64,000 nt of DNA from Alphaproteobacteria bacterium. GTDB lineage: Bacteria; Pseudomonadota; Alphaproteobacteria; Micropepsales; Micropepsaceae. Shown here piece after piece: positions 18,660 through 27,789 of this stretch. The notes beneath the pieces are model-generated. The model was not told where the DNA came from and made no database searches. It saw nothing but the letters and a program-made list of their open reading frames with translations. The stretch is taken from contig WGNU01000006.1 in NCBI GenBank assembly GCA_016124385.1, positions 1 to 64,000 on the forward strand, in the 5' to 3' direction. The position numbers were made by a program, and so were the translations under genes. How positions within the stretch are numbered: the first letter of the stretch is position 1; each line of letters opens with the position of its first letter.

Positions 18660-19768
18660 GTTCTGGAGCTGGAACTGAGGTTGTCGCCGTCGGGGGCCCA
18701 TATCTTCAGGGCACCGATCAACACCAGCAGCTGCGGACCTTTCGACTTGCCGTCTTGAGCTCGGCGATCATTGCCCTGGGCCTGGCGTTCGGCGTCGGGG
18801 CGGGATTGTGGTTCGTCAATTCGGACAGTGTTTCTGTGGCGATTGAACGCGAGATCGAGCAGTCCCTCGACCGGGACGTCGTGCTTGAGGGAGGGCTTCA
18901 GTTCCATATCGACCGGGCCCGCCCGAGCGTGATTTTGCGCGATGTGAACGTTCCGAATTTCAGTTTCGCCGCTGCGCCGTTCGCGGCTTACGCGGAACGC
19001 GTGACGCTGACCTTCGATTCATGGCGCACGGTCTTCCGCAATCCTGTCCTGCAGAAGATTCGCGTGAGCGATGCGAAGGTTTCGATCGAAACGACATCGC
19101 GTGGCGACGAGGCGAATTGGCGGATCAGGCCACTCTCGATCGAGGCCGGCCGCGGGCTTTTTCCGACGGTGGACGTGAGCAGCCTCGTGATTGATGTCCG
19201 CGACGGTCCCTCCGGAGCCGAGTGGACGTTTTCGGTGCCGCATGCGCGGATCGAACCGCGCGATCACGGCATTCTCGTGTCTCTCAATGCCCCCCACTCA
19301 TTGCCGACGAGGATGCGAATCCAGGCCATACTCGAGCCGCAAGGGTCGCAGCTGTCTTTCCGTTCGGTTTTTCTCAGGCTGGGCGATGTCGAGGCGAGCG
19401 GAGTCGGCCGCTACTGCACGGGATCGGAGGGCCGACGCCCCCGCGTCGAGGCACGTCTGACGAGCAACCGCGTGGATCTCGTCTCGCTTGCCGAGGTACT
19501 CGGCGCACCAGGCGCCGATGTTCTGAGTGAGCAGGTCTCGATCCCCGGTCTCGATGGGTTGGATGGCGTCGTCCGCATCCTCGTCCGCCAAATCGAGCGC
19601 GGCGAAGAGCGATGGCAGAACCGAGAGGTCATCTTGACGGTGCAGGCTGGCGTCGCACGCGTCGCCGTGGCGGCCCCCGCGGGGGACCAAGAACTTCTCG
19701 GCCTGTTTGGCGAGGCCGCCGCCTACTACGATGATCGCTTGCCTACGAAGCCGATTGTTGGCCCGTGA
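18656..19768 (+). CDS. AsmA-like membrane-anchored protein
   Basis: A 370-residue protein with one hydrophobic segment at about residues 30-55 and a large, probably periplasmic remainder. The stretch after the anchor (IEREIEQSLDRDVVLEGGLQ, then SVILRDVNVPNF) resembles the N-terminal repeat of AsmA/TamB-type lipid-transfer proteins. The C-terminal AsmA region seems missing, so it is short for the family. It overlaps rluC by ATGA and ends within the start of the ATP12 gene, so it is translationally coupled to both. The role is unknown; envelope lipid transport is a family-level guess. Confidence 0.6.
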   Translation: MSSGAGTEVVAVGGPYLQGTDQHQQLRTFRLAVLSSAIIALGLAFGVGAGLWFVNSDSVSVAIEREIEQSLDRDVVLEGGLQFHIDRARPSVILRDVNVPNFSFAAAPFAAYAERVTLTFDSWRTVFRNPVLQKIRVSDAKVSIETTSRGDEANWRIRPLSIEAGRGLFPTVDVSSLVIDVRDGPSGAEWTFSVPHARIEPRDHGILVSLNAPHSLPTRMRIQAILEPQGSQLSFRSVFLRLGDVEASGVGRYCTGSEGRRPRVEARLTSNRVDLVSLAEVLGAPGADVLSEQVSIPGLDGLDGVVRILVRQIERGEERWQNREVILTVQAGVARVAVAAPAGDQELLGLFGEAAAYYDDRLPTKPIVGP

Positions 19769-20487
19769 TGTGGAAAGATTCCACGAAGCGGTTCCACTCA
19801 CGCGTCGATGTTGTCGCGCATGCCGGGCACTGGGCGATCTGCCTAGATGGAAAGACAATCCGGACGAGAGAGGGCGAGTTGCTGGTTCCGTTCGCGCCGT
19901 TGGCAGCCGCGATCGCCGAGGAATGGCGCGCCGTCGGGCCGGTGTTGCGTCGCGACGCGTTGCCGCTGACGGGGCTCGCAATACAAGCGACTGGAACCGT
20001 TGCCAATGAGCCGCAGAGAATTCACGACGAGCTCGTTCGCTATGGGGAGAGCGATCTCGTCTGCTATCGGGTGCCGGAGCCCCAGCAACTGGCGCTGGAA
20101 CAGGAGTGCGCCTATTCTCCTCTGCTAGACTGGCTGAAGGAAAAGCATGGCGTTTCCTTGGCCGTGACGAGCGGACTAACCCCCTTGCGGCAGGATCCTG
20201 CCGCGTTGGCCAACTTGCGGGCCGCCTTCGCACCTCTTGAGCCCTTTATTCTAACGGGACTAGTCGCTGCCACCCATGTCCTCGGCTCAGTCGTCCTTGG
20301 TTTTGCGATGATTCAAGGAAGAATTGACGCATCGTCAGCTTTTCAAATGTCGCGGCTCGACGAGGCCTTTCAGATTGCGCGCTGGGGGAGCGACGAGGAG
20401 GCTGCCGCCCGCACCGAGGACCGTCGGCGAGAGCTGCTAAGCGCCGCCCGATTCGTCCAGCTCTCGCTTCACGAACCGATCCTTTGA
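19768..20487 (+). CDS. ATP12-family F1-ATPase assembly chaperone
   Basis: ATP12 proteins bind the alpha subunit of F1-ATP synthase during assembly and are found in mitochondria and alphaproteobacteria. The protein has the family pattern GHWAICLDGKTIRTREGELL and EEWRAVGPVLRRDALPLTGL, the central SDLVCYRVPEPQQLALEQ and a C-terminal helical part with RLDEAFQIARWGSDEEAAAR. The ATG at 19768 overlaps the previous TGA (TGATG); a GTG at 19765 is also possible. Its presence supports placement in Alphaproteobacteria. Confidence 0.92.
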   Translation: MWKDSTKRFHSRVDVVAHAGHWAICLDGKTIRTREGELLVPFAPLAAAIAEEWRAVGPVLRRDALPLTGLAIQATGTVANEPQRIHDELVRYGESDLVCYRVPEPQQLALEQECAYSPLLDWLKEKHGVSLAVTSGLTPLRQDPAALANLRAAFAPLEPFILTGLVAATHVLGSVVLGFAMIQGRIDASSAFQMSRLDEAFQIARWGSDEEAAARTEDRRRELLSAARFVQLSLHEPIL

Positions 20488-20597
20488 GTGCTTGCTCCCT
20501 GCAGGCCAGCCATGCCATGTGACGGTCCCATGGCGGCATTTTGGCCGGGTGCGGACAAGCCGTTTTGCGCCGGGCGACGAGGGGGCTTACCAAGACG

Positions 20598-22130
20598 ATG
20601 AAGGACATTCTGCGGCAGCTGGAAGAGCGGCGCGAGCGCGCGCGGTTGGGCGGCGGCGAGGCGCGGATCGCAGCGCAACATGCGCGCGGCAAATTGACCG
20701 CCCGGGAGCGCATCGAGCTGCTTCTCGACGAAGGATCGTTCGAGGAGTTCGACATGTTCGTCGAACACCGGAATACCGATTTCGGCGCCGACAAGAACCG
20801 TATTCCGGGCGATGGCGTGGTCGTCGGTTGGGGCACGATCAACGGACGGCTGGTCTATGTGTTTGCCAAGGACTTTACCGTTTTCGGTGGGTCGCTCTCC
20901 GAAACGCATGCCCAAAAGATCGTCAAGGTTCAGGACATGGCGATCCGCAACGGGGCGCCGGTCATCGGGCTGTTCGATGCGGGTGGCGCCCGCATCCAGG
21001 AAGGGGTCGCTTCGCTGGCCGGCTATGGCGAAGTATTCAAGCGGAACGTGCTCGGTTCTGGCGTCATTCCGCAGATTTCTGTGATCATGGGGCCGTGCGC
21101 CGGTGGCGATGTCTATTCACCCGCCATGACCGATTTCATCTTCATGGTCCGTGACACGTCCTACATGTTCATTACGGGTCCCGACGTCGTCAAAACCGTG
21201 ACGCAAGAAGCGGTCAGCGCGGAAGATCTCGGCGGCGCGAAAGTTCACACGAGCAAGTCATCCATCGCCGACGGCGCCTTCGACAACGACATGATTTGCC
21301 TGTCGCAGATGCGGCGCTTCTTCGACTTCCTCCCTTTGAACAATCGCGAGCGTGCGCCTGAGCGGCCGACCTTCGATCGATGGGACCGCGAGGAGCCGTC
21401 GCTCGCAACGCTCGTCCCGGAGAACCCGAACAAGCCCTACGACATGAAGGAGCTCATCCTCAAAGTCTGCGACGAAGGTGATTTCTTCGAGCTGCAGGAA
21501 AGCTTCGCAAAGAATATCATTACCGGCTTTGGCCGCATCGAAGGGCACACGGTCGGGTTCGTCGCCAACCAGCCGATGGTTCTGGCAGGCGTTCTCGACA
21601 ACGACGCGAGCCGAAAGGGCGCGCGGTTTGTGCGGTTCTGCGACTGCTACGACATCCCGATCGTGACCTTCGTCGACGTGCCGGGTTTCCTTCCCGGCGT
21701 GGCGCAGGAACATGGCGGCATCATCAAACACGGCGCAAAGTTGCTCTTTGCCTTCACCGAGGCGACGTCGCCGAAGGTTACCGTCATCACGCGGAAAGCC
21801 TATGGCGGGGCCTATGACGTGATGGCGTCAAAACATATGCGGGCCGACATCAACTATGCCTGGCCGACCGCGCAAATCGCGGTAATGGGCGCAAAAGGCG
21901 CCGTCGAAATCATCTTCCGCCAGCAGATTGGCAACAAGGATGAGATCGAAACCCTCACCAAGGAGTACGAGGACCGCTTTCTCAATCCCTTCGTGGCGGC
22001 GCAGCGCGGCTACATCGACGAAGTGATTAACCCGCACCGGACGCGGCCGCGGATTGCGAGGGCGCTTCGTTCGCTTCGCAATAAGCGGGTCGAGATGCCC
22101 TGGAAGAAGCACGACAATATTCCGCTCTAG
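20598..22130 (+). CDS. pccB: Propionyl-CoA carboxylase beta (carboxyltransferase) subunit
   Basis: Transfers the carboxyl group from biotin to propionyl-CoA, giving methylmalonyl-CoA. The start is placed at ATG 20598 ([20 protein letters not shown]), the family start; the 19 residues upstream in the track are not conserved. The 510-residue protein has [20 protein letters not shown], the first oxyanion region [20 protein letters not shown] and the second [20 protein letters not shown]. It ends in [11 protein letters not shown], typical of PccB. pccA follows after 60 bp. Confidence 0.95.
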   Translation: MKDILRQLEERRERARLGGGEARIAAQHARGKLTARERIELLLDEGSFEEFDMFVEHRNTDFGADKNRIPGDGVVVGWGTINGRLVYVFAKDFTVFGGSLSETHAQKIVKVQDMAIRNGAPVIGLFDAGGARIQEGVASLAGYGEVFKRNVLGSGVIPQISVIMGPCAGGDVYSPAMTDFIFMVRDTSYMFITGPDVVKTVTQEAVSAEDLGGAKVHTSKSSIADGAFDNDMICLSQMRRFFDFLPLNNRERAPERPTFDRWDREEPSLATLVPENPNKPYDMKELILKVCDEGDFFELQESFAKNIITGFGRIEGHTVGFVANQPMVLAGVLDNDASRKGARFVRFCDCYDIPIVTFVDVPGFLPGVAQEHGGIIKHGAKLLFAFTEATSPKVTVITRKAYGGAYDVMASKHMRADINYAWPTAQIAVMGAKGAVEIIFRQQIGNKDEIETLTKEYEDRFLNPFVAAQRGYIDEVINPHRTRPRIARALRSLRNKRVEMPWKKHDNIPL

Positions 22131-22190
22131 GCGGACCGTCGCAGCCGTCCCTTCTTCCCATCGCTTCCATCACACCGGTGCCTCGCTCTC

Positions 22191-24203
22191 ATGTTCAAGA
22201 AAATCCTAATCGCCAATCGCGGTGAGATCGCCTGCCGCGTTATCAAGACGGCCCGCAAGATGGGAATCCAGAGCGTTGCGGTCTATTCCGACGCGGACAA
22301 GGACGCCCTTCACGTCGAGATGGCGGACGAAGCCGTGCATATCGGCCCGCCGCCTGCCGCGCAGTCTTATCTCCTCGCCGATCGTATCGTCGCTGCATGC
22401 CGGGAGACGGGCGCCGAGGCCGTTCACCCTGGCTATGGCTTTCTCTCCGAGCGGCAATCGTTCCCGGAGGCATTGGCAAAGGTCGGCGTCGTCTTCATCG
22501 GGCCCAATCCGGGCGCGATCTCCGCGATGGGTGACAAGATCGAGTCCAAGAAGCTGGCGGCGAAGGCCAAGGTCAACACCGTCCCTGGCTATATCGGTGA
22601 GATATCGGGTGTTGATCACGCTCTCCGGATCGCTACCGAGATTGGGTATCCGGTGATGGTCAAAGCCTCCGCCGGCGGCGGCGGCAAGGGCCTGCGCGTT
22701 GTTCAGAACGCGGACGAGATGGCGCAGGCCTTCCAATCGGCGATGAACGAAGCACGCGCCTCGTTCGGTGATGATCGGATTTTCGTCGAGAAGTTCGTGA
22801 CCCAGCCGCGCCACATCGAGATCCAGGTGCTCGGCGACAAGCACGGCAATACGATTCATCTTGGCGAGCGCGAATGTTCCATCCAGCGTCGGCACCAGAA
22901 GGTGATCGAGGAGGCCCCGTCGCCTTTCCTGGACATGGAAACGCGAATGGCGATGGGTGCGCAGGCTGTTGCGCTCGCCAAGGCGGTCAATTACGACAGT
23001 GCGGGAACGGTCGAGTTCATCGTCGATGGCGATCGGAACTTCTATTTCCTTGAAATGAACACGCGGCTTCAGGTCGAGCATCCCGTCACGGAGCTCGTGA
23101 CGGGTGTCGATCTCGTCGAGCAGATGATCCGCGTGGCGGCCGGCGAAAAGCTCTCGATCACGCAGAAGGACATTTCCTGGAAGGGATGGGCGGTCGAGTC
23201 GCGCATCTACGCCGAAGACCCCTATCGAAATTTCCTGCCCTCGATCGGCCGCCTCGTCCGCTATCGGCCGCCGGCAGAGGGAAAGACAGGCGAAGGCATC
23301 GTTCGGAACGATACTGGCGTCTTCGAGGGTGGCGAGATCTCAATGTTCTATGACCCGATGATCGCCAAACTCTGCACCCACGCGGCGTCGCGCAGCGAGG
23401 CGATCGCGCTCCAGGCGCAGGCGCTGGATGCCTTCTATATAGACGGCATCCAGCACAACGTGCCCTTTCTGCAGGCCGTGATGCACAATCAACGCTTCCA
23501 GTCCGGCCGACTGACGACAGGATTTATCGCCGAGGAATTCCCTGAAGGCTTCCACGGGATTGCGCTTGGTGATCAGACCGAGCGGACGCTCGCCGCTGTC
23601 GCCGCTTTCGTGCGGGCGCGCGATCTCGTTCGCAGTCGGCAGATTTCGGGTCAGATCTCGGCGCCAGCCGCCTTGGCGCGCGACTGGGTCGTGCACATCG
23701 AAGACCGCGATCATCGCGTCGCCATCAGCGCGGGGAGTGTGGATCAGATCCAAATCGCGCTGGTGGGTAAAGATGGGGCGGAGCGCTCCGTTGCAATCGC
23801 GACCGATTGGGAGCCGAGCCAACCCGTCTTTCGAGCATTGGTCGATGGTAAGCCGATGGCCGTTCAAATTGAGCAGCGCGTCGATGGCATCGTCCTCACT
23901 CATGGCGGGGCAAAGGTAGTGGCGCGGGTGTTCCGCCCGCGCGATGCCGAACTCGCGAAACTGATGCCGATCAAGGTCGCGCCGGATACGTCGAAGCTAC
24001 TGCTCTGCCCGATGCCCGGACTTGTTGTCTCGATCAATGTCGAAGTGGGGCAAGAGGTCAAAGGGGGTGAGACCCTCGCCGTGGTCGAAGCGATGAAGAT
24101 GGAAAACGTACTCCGGGCGGAGCGCGACGGTATCATCGCCAAGATCAACGCGAAGAAGGGCGACAGCCTCGCGGTGGACGCGGTCATTCTCGAATTCGAG
24201 TAG
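22191..24203 (+). CDS. pccA: Propionyl-CoA carboxylase alpha (biotin) subunit
   Basis: ATP-dependent biotin carboxylase fused to a biotin carrier. The 670-residue protein begins MFKKILIANRGEIACRVIKT. It has the ATP-grasp domain with the glycine loop SAGGGGKGLRVV around residue 160, and EMNTRLQVEHPVTELVTGVD near 285. After a linker the carrier domain ends with VVEAMKMENVLRAERDG, the lysine of AMKM being the biotin site. Together with pccB it feeds propionyl-CoA from odd-chain fat and branched-chain amino acid breakdown into the TCA cycle. It converges with lipB, 13 bp away. Confidence 0.95.
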   Translation: MFKKILIANRGEIACRVIKTARKMGIQSVAVYSDADKDALHVEMADEAVHIGPPPAAQSYLLADRIVAACRETGAEAVHPGYGFLSERQSFPEALAKVGVVFIGPNPGAISAMGDKIESKKLAAKAKVNTVPGYIGEISGVDHALRIATEIGYPVMVKASAGGGGKGLRVVQNADEMAQAFQSAMNEARASFGDDRIFVEKFVTQPRHIEIQVLGDKHGNTIHLGERECSIQRRHQKVIEEAPSPFLDMETRMAMGAQAVALAKAVNYDSAGTVEFIVDGDRNFYFLEMNTRLQVEHPVTELVTGVDLVEQMIRVAAGEKLSITQKDISWKGWAVESRIYAEDPYRNFLPSIGRLVRYRPPAEGKTGEGIVRNDTGVFEGGEISMFYDPMIAKLCTHAASRSEAIALQAQALDAFYIDGIQHNVPFLQAVMHNQRFQSGRLTTGFIAEEFPEGFHGIALGDQTERTLAAVAAFVRARDLVRSRQISGQISAPAALARDWVVHIEDRDHRVAISAGSVDQIQIALVGKDGAERSVAIATDWEPSQPVFRALVDGKPMAVQIEQRVDGIVLTHGGAKVVARVFRPRDAELAKLMPIKVAPDTSKLLLCPMPGLVVSINVEVGQEVKGGETLAVVEAMKMENVLRAERDGIIAKINAKKGDSLAVDAVILEFE

Positions 24204-24216
24204 TTGTTCTTGGTGC

Positions 24217-24870
24217 TCAGCGGCGTCCGGCGACCGTCCCGAAGACCTCCTCGAAGGCATTGCGTAGGGCGACGTCGAGGTCGGCCATCGTCACGGGATA
24301 GCCAAGGGCAACGAGGCTGGTCACGCCGTGATCCGCGATGCCGCACGGCACAATGCCTGAGAAATGGCTGAGATCCGGGTCAAGGTTGATGCTCACGCCG
24401 TGGAAGCTGATCCCCTTGCGGACCCGCACGCCGATTGCAGCGATCTTGTCATCGACCCTATCGTTCCGCGCTACCCAAAGGCCAACGCGTCCTTCGCGGC
24501 GCACTGTCGTCAAGTTGAATGAGGCGAGCGCCCGGATCACCCATTCCTCGAGGCCATGGACATAGGCGCGGACGTCGCCGCCGCGCTTTTTCAGGTTCAT
24601 GAGGACATAGCCCACGCGCTGGCCGGGGCCGTGATAGGTGTACTGGCCGCCGCGGCCGGACTTGAAGACCGGAAAGCGCGGGTCCAGCAGATCGGCCTGT
24701 TTTGCGCTTGTTCCGGCCGTGTAGATCGGGGGGTGCTCCAGAAGCCACACGAGTTCGGGAGCATGGCCGGCGGCGATTTCCTCGACCCTGGCCTCCATGA
24801 AGACAACGGCGGTCGGGTAGGGGACCTCCCGGTCCGAAATGCGCCATTCAATGGGGTCGCGAGGGATCAT
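24217..24870 (-). CDS. lipB: Octanoyl-ACP:protein octanoyltransferase LipB
   Basis: LipB moves octanoate from acyl carrier protein to lipoyl domains, the first step of lipoate synthesis. The 217-residue protein has [13 protein letters not shown], the signature [19 protein letters not shown] and the active-site segment [16 protein letters not shown] with the catalytic cysteine. Lys in [19 protein letters not shown] is also conserved. No Shine-Dalgarno sequence precedes the ATG. lipA is not in the window. It is transcribed divergently from the FliN-like gene. Confidence 0.94.
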   Translation of the reverse strand: MIPRDPIEWRISDREVPYPTAVVFMEARVEEIAAGHAPELVWLLEHPPIYTAGTSAKQADLLDPRFPVFKSGRGGQYTYHGPGQRVGYVLMNLKKRGGDVRAYVHGLEEWVIRALASFNLTTVRREGRVGLWVARNDRVDDKIAAIGVRVRKGISFHGVSINLDPDLSHFSGIVPCGIADHGVTSLVALGYPVTMADLDVALRNAFEEVFGTVAGRR

Positions 24871-24871
24871 G

Positions 24872-24907
24872 TTTACCGCGAGGTAAAGGCTTTCCGCCTA
24901 GTGTCAA
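24872..24907 (-). promoter_or_regulatory. lipB promoter with palindrome over the -10
   Basis: On the minus strand TTGACA (24902-24907) is followed after 16 bases by TACCTC (24880-24885). The palindrome TTTACC-GCGA-GGTAAA (24872-24887) covers the -10 region and ends one base before the lipB ATG. Transcription from this promoter would leave almost no leader, in agreement with the lack of a ribosome-binding site. The palindrome looks like an operator. The regulator is unknown. Confidence 0.4.
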
Positions 24908-24936
24908 GCGGCCAAGCCAGGAGCGCAGAAGAGCCC

Positions 24937-25170
24937 ATGAGCGCCGTAGAAGCCGTCAAAGTCGAAATCGCGGTCGTCCTGGGGCGATCCGTGATCCCCA
25001 TGCAACAGCTTCTGCGGATGGGCCGCGGCGCCGTGATCGAGCTCGACGCGCACCAGAACGATGAGGTGTGGATCCTCGCCAATAACCGGCCGGTGGCGCG
25101 GGGCGAGATTATGATCCAGGGCGACCGGATCGCGGTTTCGGTCACGAATACCTTGACTGTCGTCGGATAG
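24937..25170 (+). CDS. Orphan FliN-like (SpoA-domain) protein
   Basis: The track ORF starts far upstream, antisense to lipB; the likely start is ATG 24937, giving MSAVEAVKVEIAVVLGRSVI and 77 residues. The whole protein is one SpoA domain: PMQQLLRMGRGAVIELDAHQ, then VWILANNRPVARGEIMIQGD and IAVSVTNTL, the pattern of the FliN C-terminus in the flagellar switch C-ring. No other flagellar gene is present in the 64 kb. It may be a switch component encoded away from the flagellar cluster, or a SpoA protein with another partner. Confidence 0.85.
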   Translation: MSAVEAVKVEIAVVLGRSVIPMQQLLRMGRGAVIELDAHQNDEVWILANNRPVARGEIMIQGDRIAVSVTNTLTVVG

Positions 25171-25202
25171 GGTGCCCAATAACACGCGTCTCATGTGTTG
25201 TA

Positions 25203-25208
25203 TATAAT
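25203..25208 (+). promoter_or_regulatory. Possible -10 element before the siroheme/cysH pair
   Basis: TATAAT lies within TTGTATATAATATTTCCC, an AT-rich patch in the 138-bp gap after the FliN-like gene. A TG dinucleotide-rich segment lies upstream, but there is no good -35 at 16-18 bases. It would give a leader of roughly 95 bases before the downstream start. The gap holds no other feature that I can recognise. Confidence 0.35.
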
Positions 25209-25308
25209 ATTTCCCGACGAATGATTGCATAAATAACCTCGTCGCCCTAGCTTTGTGGGGAATAGCGGGCCGTGATTTGTCGCGGACGCCATTGAGGTGA
25301 TTTTGAGC

Positions 25309-25869
25309 ATGTTTCCGATGCTCGCCGATCTGACGCGGCTTCCCGTCCTCCTCATCGGTGGGGGTGGGCAGGCGGAGCGCCGTTGCCAGCTCCTCAAGGA
25401 GGCGGGCGCAGCGCGCTTGCGGGTGCTCACACCTTCCCCAAGTGATGCGCTGATCGCGCTTGCCGGCGAGGCGCTCGAGCGCCGGGAGCCGGTCCCTGAG
25501 GATTTCGCCGCCGCGCGAATCGTTTTCGTTGCCGATTGCGAGCGGGGGAAAGCCGAGGCGTTGGCCAAGGAGGCCCGGGCGGCGGGGTGTTTCGTCAATG
25601 TCGAGGACATGACCGCGCTGTGCGATTTCCACGTGCCGGCCATGGTGCGCAGGGGTGATCTGGTCATCACCGTCTCGACAGGGGGGCGGTCGCCCGCTCT
25701 CGCGCGCGCGATCCGCGATGATCTGGCCGCGCGATACGAGCCGGAGTGGGCTGCGCGCGTCGCGGCGATCGGCACAGCGCGCGACGCCTGGCGCGCCGAG
25801 GGTCTTTCGCTGCCCGAGATCTCGGCGCGCAGCGCGGCGTTGATCGCCGAGAAAGGATGGATGCCATGA
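25309..25869 (+). CDS. Precorrin-2 dehydrogenase/ferrochelatase-like protein (CysG N-terminal/Met8 type)
   Basis: Oxidises precorrin-2 to sirohydrochlorin on the way to siroheme, the cofactor of sulfite reductase. I chose ATG 25309 because GAGGTG lies nine bases upstream; the GTG at 25297 has no such site. The protein has the NAD-binding motif LLIGGGGQAERRCQLLKEAG, then FVNVEDMTALCDFHVPAMVR and VITVSTGGRSPALARAIRDD, all typical of the CysG N-terminal half. The methyltransferase half is absent. It overlaps cysH by ATGA, so the two are coupled. Confidence 0.85.
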   Translation: MFPMLADLTRLPVLLIGGGGQAERRCQLLKEAGAARLRVLTPSPSDALIALAGEALERREPVPEDFAAARIVFVADCERGKAEALAKEARAAGCFVNVEDMTALCDFHVPAMVRRGDLVITVSTGGRSPALARAIRDDLAARYEPEWAARVAAIGTARDAWRAEGLSLPEISARSAALIAEKGWMP

Positions 25870-26663
25870 GCGGCTCCGATGAGGCGCCCGTGACAACGCT
25901 GAAGTTGAAGCGGCCAGCGCCGCCGGCGGCGCCCCGCGTCTTCGATGTGGGTGAGGCGCCCGCGCCCAGCGGCCCGCTCGCGGCGCGGCTTGCCGAGATG
26001 CGCGCGCGCTATGACGGGCTCACCGGCGGCCGCCTGCTCGAGGTGATGATCCGCAACGAATTTCCCGAACGGATCGCGGTCGTCTCCTCGTTCGGCTCTG
26101 AATCGGTCGTCGTGTTGCACATGATGGCGCAGATCGATCCCACGGTGCCGGTCATCTTCCTTAATACGGGCAAGCTGTTCGGCGAGACGCTGCGCTATCG
26201 CGACCGGCTGCAGGATCAGTTGCGGCTGACGGATATCCGCGCGATCGGGCCGCATCCGGACGACGAGCAGCGCGACGATCCGGACGGGATCCTGTGGAGC
26301 CAGAATCCGGATGCTTGCTGCAATTTCCGCAAAGTGCTGCCGCTGAAGCGCGCGCTCAAGCATTTCGACGCGCAAGTGACGGGCCGCAAGCGCTTTCAGA
26401 CCAGCGCGCGCCTCGCAATGCCGACCATTGAAGTCGCCGATGGGCGATTCAAGATCAACCCGTTGGCCGACATGACGCTGTACGATCTCACCCGCTACAT
26501 CGAGGAACACAAGCTGCCCAAGCATCCGCTGGTCGATGACGGCTATCTCTCGATCGGATGCATGCCGTGCACCCAGCGCGTCCAGGCGGGGGGCGATTAT
26601 CGCTCCGGCCGCTGGGCGGGCTCGGACAAGGAAGAGTGCGGCATTCACGGCGATGGGATCTAG
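25866..26663 (+). CDS. cysH: APS/PAPS reductase, assimilatory [4Fe-4S] type
   Basis: Reduces (phospho)adenylyl sulfate to sulfite. The track ORF extends upstream inside the previous gene; the true start is the ATG at 25866. The 265-residue protein has an N-terminal tail of about 40 residues, then the PP-loop-like VVSSFGSESVVVLHMMAQID. Cysteine pairs CCNFRK and CMPC, with ECGIH at the end, are the iron-sulfur and catalytic cysteines of APS-type reductases. The ending RSGRWAGSDKEECGIH is diagnostic. Sulfite reductase genes usually found beside it are absent here. Confidence 0.92.
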   Translation: MSGSDEAPVTTLKLKRPAPPAAPRVFDVGEAPAPSGPLAARLAEMRARYDGLTGGRLLEVMIRNEFPERIAVVSSFGSESVVVLHMMAQIDPTVPVIFLNTGKLFGETLRYRDRLQDQLRLTDIRAIGPHPDDEQRDDPDGILWSQNPDACCNFRKVLPLKRALKHFDAQVTGRKRFQTSARLAMPTIEVADGRFKINPLADMTLYDLTRYIEEHKLPKHPLVDDGYLSIGCMPCTQRVQAGGDYRSGRWAGSDKEECGIHGDGI

Positions 26664-27610
26664 CGTGCGAGCCTTGCGCGCTCGCCGCGTGCGGCTCGCC
26701 ATTCCGCCACGGTGAGCATGGTATCGCCGTCATAGACGTGCGTGATGACCTTCGCGTCGGCCAATTCCTCGAGCGTGGGGTACCAGATCGTCGTCGCGGG
26801 GACGCGTGCGGCACGATCGGCGAAGGCGGGGTCGATTCCGTTCGCGATGAGGAAATCACGCTGGATGGTGTCGACCGGCATGTCGTGCTCAACATCACCG
26901 ATGACCGTCGATTGATGAAAGCCCAGCCGCGCCCCAGTGTGAGCGATCCGCTCTTTTGCCGCGACGAAGGCCAGCGTGCAGGCGCTGGAACATTCGACCT
27001 CGACATAGGCTTTGAGCTGGCGCTCGTGCATCGCCTTGCCGAGCGCTTGCGCTGGGCCGATGCGCCCACCCGCGCTTTCGAGATAAATGAGCGTGATCCC
27101 GGGATTGTACTTGAGATAATTCAGCATCTCGCGCGCGGAGATGAAATTAATGTAGCCGACGAGCTGCAACTCGTCCTCGACGACATCGATATGATACTCC
27201 GCGACCTCGTCGAGGCCGGCCGAGATGAGCGCCAGATCGTAGGCCTGGCGCGCGATCGGCCAAAGGAACGGAAGGGTGGCGATCGCGCCCAGGATGATCG
27301 CGCCCTGGGCGAAGCGGGGGCCAAGCGAGAGCCGCCCCGTGCCGACGCGGGCCCGAATGACGCGCGCGGCCGAGCGCCAGCAGCCGACGATCTGCCAAAC
27401 GGCGATGACGATCGTCGTGCCGACGGTTACCACGAAGACCGTGATCAGGGGGGCCAGGTCGGTGATCTGATTGGCGCCGTCAAAGGCGCCCAACCGGGTG
27501 GCAACGGTCAGTGCCACGCCGATCGCCAGATTCACGGTAAAGATGTTGATCCAGAAGCTCTGGGCCAGATCGATGTCGCCGCGCCAATGGCGGAGTAGAT
27601 ACTGTCCCAT
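26660..27610 (-). CDS. ClpP-fold (COG3904-like) membrane protein
   Basis: I placed the start at the ATG at 27610 (MGQYLLRHWRGDIDLAQSFW), since the 44 residues upstream in the track are not protein-like; this gives 316 residues. Three hydrophobic segments lie in the first 140 residues. The rest resembles ClpP/crotonase-fold periplasmic proteins: IYLESAGGRIGPAQALGKAM, then VECSSACTLAFVAAKERIAH with a likely nucleophilic serine and ARLGFHQS with a likely catalytic histidine. Function is unknown; a membrane-tethered serine protease is an inference. It converges with cysH and overlaps it by 4 bases. Confidence 0.65.
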   Translation of the reverse strand: MGQYLLRHWRGDIDLAQSFWINIFTVNLAIGVALTVATRLGAFDGANQITDLAPLITVFVVTVGTTIVIAVWQIVGCWRSAARVIRARVGTGRLSLGPRFAQGAIILGAIATLPFLWPIARQAYDLALISAGLDEVAEYHIDVVEDELQLVGYINFISAREMLNYLKYNPGITLIYLESAGGRIGPAQALGKAMHERQLKAYVEVECSSACTLAFVAAKERIAHTGARLGFHQSTVIGDVEHDMPVDTIQRDFLIANGIDPAFADRAARVPATTIWYPTLEELADAKVITHVYDGDTMLTVAEWRAARGERARLAR

Positions 27611-27789
27611 GGTCCGCTTACGCCGGATGTCCCGTCCCCATCCTGGGGAGGATACAAGCGACGGCGCCCGAGGGCCAGTCGCGAGGCACGTCCGAGCGAC
27701 TTTTGCGGACGGCGCCACGCGGCGCCAACGAGCAGCCTTCACAAGGCTCAGGCGATTTGTTAAACGCTCACCCCTTCATGCCCTGACGT

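Noticed and set aside
25191-26702. 503-residue minus-strand ORF antisense to the siroheme/cysH genes
   Set aside because: Low-complexity Arg/Ala composition and a complete, motif-bearing gene pair on the other strand.
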